A DNA stretch of 46,078 bases, from positions 1-46,078 of IMG/VR virus record IMGVR_UViG_3300032265_000684, one strand, 5' to 3'. How positions within the stretch are numbered: the first letter of the stretch is position 1; every line of letters begins with the position of its first letter. The DNA comes from a virus. This document shows, piece by piece, positions 28,235 through 35,147 of this stretch. A program made the position numbers and the translations under genes. Under the pieces are notes generated by a model. That model was given only the letters and a program-made list of their open reading frames with translations. It was not told the DNA's origin and ran no database searches.

Positions 28235-28630
28235 ATGGCAGGAACACTAGTCACAGATACACTACAAGACAGTTCAGGTAATAGTACAGCAACTACTAAT
28301 GCTATTCGAGGTAGTGCTAAGGCATGGGTAAACTTTAATGGTTCGGGTGCGGCTTCGATGCGTAGTTCATTTAATGTCAGCTCAGTACAGTACATACGCA
28401 CAGGAGTTTATCAAGTAAACTTTACTAATAGTTTTGCGGATGCCAACTACGTCACACAGATAACTGCTGGTAACAGCGGAAGTTCTCCGTATTATGCTAC
28501 AACGCCTTGCTTAACTGATTCTGGAACTCCTTTAGGATATGCAAAAGGTTATGTTGTATTTTCTATGACAGGAACAAGTGCTGGAGGTACTCAAGATTCA
28601 AATATTGCCTGTGTGGCCTGTTTTAGTTAA
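28235..28630 (+). CDS. Small fibre-region protein, copy B of a tandem pair
   Basis: A 131-aa paralogue of the preceding gene, 10 nt downstream, with ribosome site AAAGGATAAATC. It shares MAGxLxxDTLxxSSG, KAWxxF, SSFNVSSV, YQVNFTNSFADANY and a hydrophobic C-terminal half ending ACVACFS. A short Gly/Ser insertion sits before the shared FNVSS. The two copies differ at many positions, so the duplication is old or the copies were acquired separately. As with copy A, it probably forms a small beta-rich fibre tip or decoration domain. No function can be read directly from the sequence. Confidence 0.8.
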   Translation: MAGTLVTDTLQDSSGNSTATTNAIRGSAKAWVNFNGSGAASMRSSFNVSSVQYIRTGVYQVNFTNSFADANYVTQITAGNSGSSPYYATTPCLTDSGTPLGYAKGYVVFSMTGTSAGGTQDSNIACVACFS

Positions 28631-28652
28631 TTTTTTTATAAAGGAAATAAAA

Positions 28653-29078
28653 ATGCAAGTAATTATTCATACAAACGACAACGGTGGAGTTTCAGTAACA
28701 GTACCAACAGGCGAGTTACCTATTGATGCAGTTAAAACAAAGGATACCCCATCACACTCAATAATTGTTGATTCTTCTACACTTCCACAAGGTGCTGATG
28801 CTCAGTTCTTTGATGCTTGGGTGATGAACGGTTCCGCAGTAACCGTTGATATGACCAAAGCTAAGACTGTTGCTAATAACAACCTCAATGCTATGGCTAA
28901 ACAAGAAGTGTCGCACCGTACAACTAATACGGGTATTGGTGTATCAAATGTATTATCAGATGCAGATTGGTTGGCATTACTTACAACTGCTCGTACTGCA
29001 ATTGCCGATGCTACGACAACACAAAACTTGTTAGATGCAGTAGCACCTGTTCAAACTGCAATCGCAGATAATGCCTAA
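28653..29078 (+). CDS. Fibre-associated accessory protein
   Basis: A 141-aa protein. The start at 28653 is chosen because AAGGAAATAAAA directly precedes it. An in-frame upstream ATG at 28578 would lie inside the previous gene and lacks a ribosome site. The N-terminal half is beta-rich (VIIHTNDNGGVSVTVPTGEL, then DSSTLPQGADAQFFDAWVMN). The C-terminal half is helical with SDADWLALLTTARTAIADA. Proteins of this pattern, with TxDxPSHSxIVDxSTLP and FFDAW, are common beside tail fibre genes in T4-like and other phages and are usually annotated as tail or fibre-assembly proteins. The sequence gives no catalytic motif. A chaperone or adaptor role is inferred from the neighbourhood. Confidence 0.75.
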   Translation: MQVIIHTNDNGGVSVTVPTGELPIDAVKTKDTPSHSIIVDSSTLPQGADAQFFDAWVMNGSAVTVDMTKAKTVANNNLNAMAKQEVSHRTTNTGIGVSNVLSDADWLALLTTARTAIADATTTQNLLDAVAPVQTAIADNA

Positions 29079-29091
29079 GGAATAGATTACC

Positions 29092-30816
29092 ATGTCAATA
29101 ACATTAGACGGAACCAACGGAATTACTTTTCCTAGCTCTACAGTACAATCCGATGCTGGAGTAGGTTACGGCCAAACTTGGCAAGATATGACTTCGGACC
29201 GTTCTGTGGACACAACTTATACAAATAATACTTCAAACCCGATAATAGTTAGTGTCATAGCGGGCGGAAGCCCTGCTGGAATTTTAACATTATATGTTAA
29301 CGGACTTATAATTTCTCGATCATGGGTACAGAATGTAAATGATTATACTTCAGTTCAAGCTGTAGTTCCTCCTGGACAAACTTATTCAGTTCATAATCTA
29401 AATGACGGAGCTCCTGGAGGTAGTAACGCAATACGTTATTGGATGGAATTAAGGTACGGCGCTGGAGGCGGTGGTGGTGGCGGTGGTGGTGGTGGCTATA
29501 CACCCGCTATTGGTGACATTATTTCATCTTCCAATGCATCAAATATGCCCGCAAGCGGTTATTTGAAATGTGATGGCTCAACAGTTTCATCAACAACATA
29601 TTCATCATTAGTTGGAAAAATTCCTTATAACTACAACTTGACCTATCAATCAATGGGATTTCCATCTTCAACATATATTTCAAACAGTATATGGATGGAG
29701 TCTAACGGATCATCAACTGTTCTTGCGATTGATGGAGAAGGTGACCCTTCAAATGTCTACTATTCCACAAATAGCGGAACAACATGGTCAAAGACAACCA
29801 TGACTGCAAATGTATTTGGTGGCACTGCCGATGCTGGTTTTGTTGTTTGGACAGGAACTCAATTTATTGCGTATCCAGTTGCAGGTTGTGCGGTACCAGG
29901 ATTAACTTTTGCCACAAGCACAAATGGAGTGACGTGGACTGCAGTAGAAACTAATGCAGGAACTTTAATGGCTACAAAATATGGGGGTACAAACAATACT
30001 GTATTTGGTATTAACTGGATAAAAAAAATAGGATCAAAATATTTTGCCTCATTTGAGAATTACACAACTTACGGAGGCGTTTTGGCAGTTTCTTCGGATG
30101 GTTTGACATGGTCATTTCCAAACGCTATGCCAACAGTTTCCATAAATGGAACGCCCTATTCTATTAGCATTGACAATATAAACTCAGCCACACCAATTAT
30201 ATTTTTTGGTTCTTATTATCTTTCAACTTTTAGTGCATACGATAGTTCCTATATATACAATGCTATAGGCGTTGCGTATTCTACTGATGGGTTAAATTGG
30301 TCTATAGCGTTTAGTAGCATATTTAATGGAACAGCTGGAAATTATGGCGGCAATGGTTATTTGACACAAATAGCCAGCGGAAAAATTGCTTTGCTGTTTA
30401 ATAATGGAATAATTTATACTTCCACTAACGGAACATCATGGTCATCAACCAACAATATCGGAAGTTTACCAACAACAGGCCTTGGAGGCTACACTACAAG
30501 TTTTGGTGTTTTTGATATATATGATTCTTCAAGCAATGCTTATATTCATTTAAATAATGGAAATACCCCAAACAACCCTAATCAAGATTCAATGTTAATT
30601 ACTATTGATGGCGGATATACATATATACCTAAATATGCAATGGGCATATCTAACTTTGTGTTCTCTAACCGCAATAACTTTATACAAATTAGTGCGGGAG
30701 TTTTTTTAAATTATTATGGAAATGGAACTTTGATAAAAATATCAAAAGATACAACTTCATTAATATTGCCATTTAACGGTAGTACAGGTAAAACTTCATT
30801 TATTAGGTATGCATAA
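29092..30816 (+). CDS. Tail fibre tip protein with collar-like domain and Asp-box propeller
   Basis: A 574-aa probable receptor-binding protein. The N-terminus (MSITLDGTNGITFPSSTVQS) is a typical fibre start. After a beta domain, a glycine run at about residues 124-137 acts as a hinge. Then comes a phage tail-collar-like piece, IGDIISSSNASNMPASGYL with KCDGSTVSSTTYSSL. Residues about 215-560 contain Asp-box (BNR) repeats at about 224 (STNSGTTWS), 275 (STNGVTWT), 334 (SSDGLTWS), 397 (STDGLNWS) and 444 (STNGTSWS), with a weaker sixth near 504. Such repeats mark sialidase-like or lectin-like beta-propellers, and no active-site arginine triad was identified. The ribosome site is TAAGGAATAG. Its TAA overlaps the next ATG by one base, as is typical for an adhesin followed by its assembly chaperone. 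Confidence 0.82.
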   Translation: MSITLDGTNGITFPSSTVQSDAGVGYGQTWQDMTSDRSVDTTYTNNTSNPIIVSVIAGGSPAGILTLYVNGLIISRSWVQNVNDYTSVQAVVPPGQTYSVHNLNDGAPGGSNAIRYWMELRYGAGGGGGGGGGGGYTPAIGDIISSSNASNMPASGYLKCDGSTVSSTTYSSLVGKIPYNYNLTYQSMGFPSSTYISNSIWMESNGSSTVLAIDGEGDPSNVYYSTNSGTTWSKTTMTANVFGGTADAGFVVWTGTQFIAYPVAGCAVPGLTFATSTNGVTWTAVETNAGTLMATKYGGTNNTVFGINWIKKIGSKYFASFENYTTYGGVLAVSSDGLTWSFPNAMPTVSINGTPYSISIDNINSATPIIFFGSYYLSTFSAYDSSYIYNAIGVAYSTDGLNWSIAFSSIFNGTAGNYGGNGYLTQIASGKIALLFNNGIIYTSTNGTSWSSTNNIGSLPTTGLGGYTTSFGVFDIYDSSSNAYIHLNNGNTPNNPNQDSMLITIDGGYTYIPKYAMGISNFVFSNRNNFIQISAGVFLNYYGNGTLIKISKDTTSLILPFNGSTGKTSFIRYA

Positions 30817-31178
30817 TGAGATATAAATTTAATAATTTTTCATTGTATGTTGGTGAAACAGATGAATATGATATGTCAACAGATGTTCCTGTTCCCTACC
30901 TAAATATAAAAAATAACCAATCTTGGATGTGGGATGGAGAAGCTTGGAATTTAATTGAAACTTCAAATTTACAAACAATACCAATACAGTTATCACAATT
31001 TTATAAAAATAAAATTAGCGAAAGAGATAAATTGCTTTTAATGTCTGATTGGACGCAATTACCTGACTCACCATTAAATCAAGAAGTTAAATCAGCATGG
31101 GCGTCATACAGACAAACGCTTAGAGATTTGCCTGAGCAACCTAATTTTCCAAATATTGCATTTCCAAAGGAACCATAA
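30816..31178 (+). CDS. Tail fibre assembly chaperone (Phage_tail_APC-like)
   Basis: A 120-aa protein overlapping the adhesin stop codon as TAATG. The C-terminal half carries the family pattern RDKLLLMSDWTQLPDSPLNQ, then WASYRQTLRDLPEQPNFPN ending FPKEP. This SDWTQLPDxPL...W..YRQ.LRD.P signature is shared by small assembly chaperones encoded directly after tail fibre genes. The N-terminal 45 residues (YVGETDEYDMSTDVPVPYL, then SWMWDGEAWNL) probably contact the partner fibre. The tight coupling to the Asp-box protein points to that protein as its client. The gene is A+T-rich: 17 of 60 bases at 30901-30960 are G or C. Confidence 0.88.
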   Translation: MRYKFNNFSLYVGETDEYDMSTDVPVPYLNIKNNQSWMWDGEAWNLIETSNLQTIPIQLSQFYKNKISERDKLLLMSDWTQLPDSPLNQEVKSAWASYRQTLRDLPEQPNFPNIAFPKEP

Positions 31179-31471
31179 AAATGACATCAGAAATGTTTTG
31201 TTTGTTAATGGTTATTTTTTAGATATTATTATTTTGGAAAAGCAAATCCATTAAAAGATAAAACATTGCAAGCAATATACCAAAGGCTATTGCAAATGCC
31301 CGAGTTTATCAATGCAACATTAGATTCATAATATCAAATTAAATAGTGATGTTATACCGAGATATTTACCAAAGTTGGATTGTTCTGGTTACATGAGAGA
31401 GTTTGGAAGGCAGCAGTTATACCATTAATTAAGGTAATAGATTTACTAATAAAAATTAAATAAATACCATT
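31179..31471 (+). pseudogene. A+T-rich gap with possible remnant of a lost gene
   Basis: This 293-nt gap holds no intact gene. Three overlapping open stretches in different frames read like protein: one from 31183 with DIRNVLFVNGYFLD, one ending at about 31331 with FGKANPLKDKTLQAIYQRLL and QMPEFINATLDS, and one at about 31333-31427 with NSDVIPRYLPKLDCSGYMRE. Their order suggests a gene broken by frameshifts and deletions. Composition is extreme: 11 of 60 bases at 31201-31260 are G or C. The parent family was not recognised. It may simply be noncoding spacer. Confidence 0.35.
31459..31466 (+). promoter_or_regulatory. T4-type late promoter motif AATAAATA
   Basis: AATAAATA lies 5 nt (CCATT) before the ATG of the 222-aa S74 protein. 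This spacing is the same as before the gp25-like gene. It restarts transcription after the A+T-rich gap. Confidence 0.5.
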
Positions 31472-32140
31472 ATGACTATATTAAACTTTCCTAACTCGGG
31501 ACTGACAGTTGGACAGATCTACAATGCCCCTAACGGAGTTACCTATTCCTATGATGGTACCAGATGGATAGGACAAACAGTCACAACAGCTTCTATACTG
31601 ACATTTAACTCCGTTATCACACAGAGTACTACCGGATTAAAAGCAGAAAATCCCAGCAATTATAATCAATACACACTGTATACCTGGAATGGAATAGCAC
31701 AGCCCGCAGCCTCAACAGGATGGGGAATATCTACCGGCAACGGAAGCGGAACATTGACATTTGATAATTCAGGTAATTTAACAGTCAACGGAAACATCAC
31801 AGCCTATTATAGCAGTTCTGATAGGAGATTAAAAGAGAATATTAACGAAATTACAGGAGCTTTAGATATTGTGATCTCTTTAACCGGAGTAACCTATGAC
31901 TGGACCGAAGATTATCTGTCTAAAATTCCCGCATCGGTATCAAAGAGTGATATAGGTCTTATTGCGCAGGATGTGCAAAAAATAGTACCCGATGTGGTCT
32001 ATGACAAGGGTGATGGATATCTAGCCATACGTTACGAAAAACTAGTACCCCTACTGATTGAAGCAGTCAAAGAACAGAAACAGACCATTGATCAATTGAC
32101 CTCCGACGTAGCACTGCTCAAGTCTCGACTGGGGATATAA
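31472..32140 (+). CDS. Short fibre protein with S74 self-cleaving chaperone domain
   Basis: A 222-aa protein. The N-terminus has NAPNGVTYSYDGTRWIGQ, a short domain common in marine phage fibres. The beta segment GTLTFDNSGNLTVNGNIT leads to a C-terminal Peptidase_S74 intramolecular chaperone from about residue 113. The catalytic pair is visible as SDRRLK, with Ser116 and Lys121 at the same +5 spacing as the K1F endosialidase Ser911/Lys916 pair. The typical SDIGLIAQDVQKIVPDVV and YEKLVPLLIEAVKEQ helices follow. The domain should trimerise, fold the fibre and cut itself off before Ser116. With so little sequence in front, the mature product would be about 115 aa. No classical ribosome site precedes the ATG. 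Confidence 0.9.
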   Translation: MTILNFPNSGLTVGQIYNAPNGVTYSYDGTRWIGQTVTTASILTFNSVITQSTTGLKAENPSNYNQYTLYTWNGIAQPAASTGWGISTGNGSGTLTFDNSGNLTVNGNITAYYSSSDRRLKENINEITGALDIVISLTGVTYDWTEDYLSKIPASVSKSDIGLIAQDVQKIVPDVVYDKGDGYLAIRYEKLVPLLIEAVKEQKQTIDQLTSDVALLKSRLGI

Positions 32141-32146
32141 TACCCG

Positions 32147-32154
32147 TATAAATA
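32147..32154 (+). promoter_or_regulatory. T4-type late promoter TATAAATA (exact consensus)
   Basis: This is an exact TATAAATA match in the gap after the S74 gene. Transcription would begin near 32160, leaving a leader of about 15 nt containing ACAGGA before the ATG at 32175. This supports 32175 over the in-frame ATG at 32160. Confidence 0.65.
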
Positions 32155-32174
32155 TTGCTATGGAACAGGATAAA

Positions 32175-32786
32175 ATGAATAAACCAAACGAACTAGGCGG
32201 AGTAAACATACGGGGACATATAAAAATATTTGATCCCGAGACCAAAGAGGTATATATTGACAAGCCCAACGCCATACATCACGAGAATTTTTCAAAAGCA
32301 CTGGCCAACGCTGTTAGCAATCAAGGACAGGGTTTTATATCAGAGATGGCATTTGGCAACGGCGGAACACGTATCGATCAAACAGGCATCATCACCTACC
32401 TTACTCCTAATGTTGTAGGTTCGGGTGCCAGCTTATATAACGAAACTTATTATAAAAATGTAGATGCTGCCAGTCCGTCAGATCTAGATCCTGCTCGTAA
32501 TTTCATGCAGGTACGTCACGTAGCAGGTGCTCCTTATACTGATGTATTGATCAGCTGCCTGCTAGACTTTGGTGAACCTTATGGTCAGCAGTTATATGAC
32601 AATGCCGCAACCACAGACAGCCAATTTGTGTTTGACGAACTAGGTCTCAAAGCCTACAGTCCCGACGGTGCCGATATGGGTGATTTACTAACCCACGTTA
32701 TATTCCATCCGGTACAGAAATCCTTAAATCGCATGATACAGATTGACTATACTGTGAGGATACAGAGCCTAACCGCTGGAATGTAA
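32175..32786 (+). CDS. Conserved virion structural protein of unknown role
   Basis: A 203-aa protein. The start at 32175 has the ribosome site ACAGGATAAA, and an ATG five codons upstream (32160) falls at the predicted transcription start. The N-terminal part (GGVNIRGHIKIFDPETKEVY, then NAIHHENFSKALANAVSNQG) is a pattern I associate with conserved structural proteins of T4-like aquatic phages: a phage product ferrying IDKPNAIHxENxS. The rest is beta-rich with EMAFGNGGTRID, VLISCLLDFGEPYGQ and ending IDYTVRIQSLTAGM. No enzymatic motif is seen. Location among fibre genes and 2-nt spacing to the next gene suggest a connector or baseplate-peripheral component. Confidence 0.75.
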   Translation: MNKPNELGGVNIRGHIKIFDPETKEVYIDKPNAIHHENFSKALANAVSNQGQGFISEMAFGNGGTRIDQTGIITYLTPNVVGSGASLYNETYYKNVDAASPSDLDPARNFMQVRHVAGAPYTDVLISCLLDFGEPYGQQLYDNAATTDSQFVFDELGLKAYSPDGADMGDLLTHVIFHPVQKSLNRMIQIDYTVRIQSLTAGM

Positions 32787-32788
32787 CC

Positions 32789-35143
32789 ATGCCATTTACG
32801 ATAAAATTTACCGATCCTACCACAAGTACATCAATCACGGTACCGGATATGCCTCCGGGTATCAATACCACAGACACCGACTTAAGTCTAGTAGGTCGTG
32901 GCTATCCTAATTATGGACAGAAGATAGCAGAAAATTTCCTACATCTTTTAGAGAATTTTAGCAACGGTACTCCTCCGGCTCATGCTGTACAAGGAGAATT
33001 ATGGTATGACAATGTTAATAACAAATTAAAAGTCAATACTGTAACAGGTGGACAACGTTGGTCGCCGGTAAACGGAGTATGGCAACAGCCTACCGATCCC
33101 AGTCTTTCAACCAATACCAATGTAGAGCCTGGAGACCTGTGGGTAGACACAGGAAATAATCTCTTGAGTCTATATGCCAGTAATCGTGTCTGGGAACAGA
33201 TAGGTGGAACACATGCTCAATATAATATAGATCCTAGTACGTCTACCACGATCACTCCCATAGCTGGAACCAGTACCCTATATGTATCTCCTTCTGTGAT
33301 AGGATCTATATCTAGATTAGATCTCTGCGTAGGACCTGCAGTACCTCCAGAAACTGTGGTATTGACTACAGCATCTAGTGGTGCTGTACAATTAAGTCGG
33401 CCGTTAAATTCTCTCACTCCGGGTGGTGTCTATTCTTTCTATGCTCCAATAAATCCTGCTGTAACCACAGGAAGTTTTCCAAAATTAGTTTCAGACAGTG
33501 CAGGAAATCTGCATTGGATAATAGAACATAATGTAGAAAATGTTACAATCGCTATAGATACCGCTGATAGTTTCTATCCTAATCCTGTAATACCTAATTT
33601 CAATTCTCAACTGTTTACCGGTACCAACATGACCACGGTAGGCAAATTCTGGGGAACTGCCTTCTCAGCAGATGCGCTAAATCTATATTCTGGTGTACAG
33701 ACCCTGAGAGTTCCTACTGATCGTTTCCTTATCAAAGATGACACAGCAGGTGGAGATATACCGGGACAAGGCCAGATCATCACAGGTCGTGTCTACTGGC
33801 AAAATACCGATGGTATAGTACTAACATCTAGTGATGATACCTATGGTACCAGCAAAGGTAAGATACAGATAAAAAAATCAGGAAATGATCTAGTGTTATT
33901 GAATGATCGTAATCCCGACTATGGGTACGGCAACATCGTATTGAAGACCAGGCTAGGTCGCGGAAGTATCAAAGTTGAGTCGGCCGCCCAGGCCTATTCT
34001 ACAGTAACGGGTGCCCTTACAGTACAAGGTGGTGTGGGCATAGGTGGAAATCTCTATGTCAATGGTTCGTTATGGGTATCAACAGCCAGCCAATTCCACA
34101 TAACCACATTGGTGGTGGGATATGCAGACAACGTATTTGCTGGAGCACCTGGCGAAATCATCTATCAGATAAACACCAGTACCACAGGATTTATTACCAC
34201 AGCCAGCACGGGATCGAGTGTGTTGGTCAGTGGTGGAAGTCAAGCACCATATTATCAAACCACAGGAACTGTGCGTGTAGGCTACAGTGATAACACCAAT
34301 AACATCCTAGGTGGATCAGCTGGACAGTTTGTTGTACAGTCGGCAGCTAACCAGACCTCATTTATCAACCCCGGCAGTCTAAGTGTTGCTACTGCTACCT
34401 ATGCCAGCTATCTACTAGGTGGCTCTGCTGGTACATTCCCTTATCAGATAAGTGTTGATAAAACTGTATTTTTACAGCCTTCGGCGATTTCAGTAAACAC
34501 AGCTACCAATATCGCAGGCGGTTTGGCTGGTCAGTTTGTAGTACAGACAGGAGCAGGACATACAGGATTTTCAAATGGGTCCAATCTATCAGTTAACACA
34601 GCCACTAACATTGGTGGTGGGTTGGTTGGCGGTATACCATACCAAACTGGACCAGGTGTTACAGCCTTGCTGTCGATCGGAACAGCTGGTCAATATCTAA
34701 AAGTCAATGCCGGTGCTACTGCTCCAGAATGGGACAGTCCGGTGGGATTGGGAGTAGGATATGTTGCCTACGGTGCTGGTACAGGATCTGAACTCGCAGG
34801 CGATTCGGGCATGGCATATGACTTTGCAAGCCACACGTTAACGCTATCAGGTGATGTAGTGGCCGGGTCTGATCGTGATATCAAAGACAACATAGAGACC
34901 ATAACTGATGCTCTGACTAAGACTCTGGCTCTACGTGGGGTAAGTTTTAATTATAAAAAAGGCGGACGACCAAATCTTGGTCTCATCGCACAGGAAGTAC
35001 AGGCAGTCATCCCCGAAATAGTATCAGTCAATGAAAATACAGGATTTTTAGGTATTGGATACAATGCTCTAATAGGTCTATTGGTTGAAGCTATCAAAGA
35101 ACAACAACTACAAATAGACGAACTCAAACGTCGTATAGGATAA
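32789..35143 (+). CDS. Long fibre protein with shared N-terminal module and S74 chaperone domain
   Basis: A 784-aa protein. Residues about 1-150 form a module also found in two downstream proteins: SLVGRGYPNYGQKIAENFLH, then VQGELWYDNVNNKLKV and EPGDLWVDTGNNLLSLY. The centre is beta-rich. Residues about 440-640 carry at least five degenerate repeats of the type ATNIAGGLAGQFVVQT, alternating with short linkers, like a fibre shaft. The C-terminus is a second S74 intramolecular chaperone: GSDRDIKDNIETI with Ser694 and Lys699, then PNLGLIAQEVQAVIPEIVS and IGLLVEAIKEQQLQIDEL. The Ser-to-Lys spacing of 5 fits an active self-cleaving enzyme. The mature fibre would therefore lose about 90 residues. 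A distal tail fibre role is inferred. Confidence 0.87.
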   Translation: MPFTIKFTDPTTSTSITVPDMPPGINTTDTDLSLVGRGYPNYGQKIAENFLHLLENFSNGTPPAHAVQGELWYDNVNNKLKVNTVTGGQRWSPVNGVWQQPTDPSLSTNTNVEPGDLWVDTGNNLLSLYASNRVWEQIGGTHAQYNIDPSTSTTITPIAGTSTLYVSPSVIGSISRLDLCVGPAVPPETVVLTTASSGAVQLSRPLNSLTPGGVYSFYAPINPAVTTGSFPKLVSDSAGNLHWIIEHNVENVTIAIDTADSFYPNPVIPNFNSQLFTGTNMTTVGKFWGTAFSADALNLYSGVQTLRVPTDRFLIKDDTAGGDIPGQGQIITGRVYWQNTDGIVLTSSDDTYGTSKGKIQIKKSGNDLVLLNDRNPDYGYGNIVLKTRLGRGSIKVESAAQAYSTVTGALTVQGGVGIGGNLYVNGSLWVSTASQFHITTLVVGYADNVFAGAPGEIIYQINTSTTGFITTASTGSSVLVSGGSQAPYYQTTGTVRVGYSDNTNNILGGSAGQFVVQSAANQTSFINPGSLSVATATYASYLLGGSAGTFPYQISVDKTVFLQPSAISVNTATNIAGGLAGQFVVQTGAGHTGFSNGSNLSVNTATNIGGGLVGGIPYQTGPGVTALLSIGTAGQYLKVNAGATAPEWDSPVGLGVGYVAYGAGTGSELAGDSGMAYDFASHTLTLSGDVVAGSDRDIKDNIETITDALTKTLALRGVSFNYKKGGRPNLGLIAQEVQAVIPEIVSVNENTGFLGIGYNALIGLLVEAIKEQQLQIDELKRRIG

Positions 35144-35147
35144 TTCT

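Noticed and set aside
28578-28652. Upstream in-frame start for the 141-aa fibre accessory gene
   Set aside because: It lies inside the previous gene. The ATG at 28653 has an AAGGAAAT ribosome site and matches the expected N-terminus.
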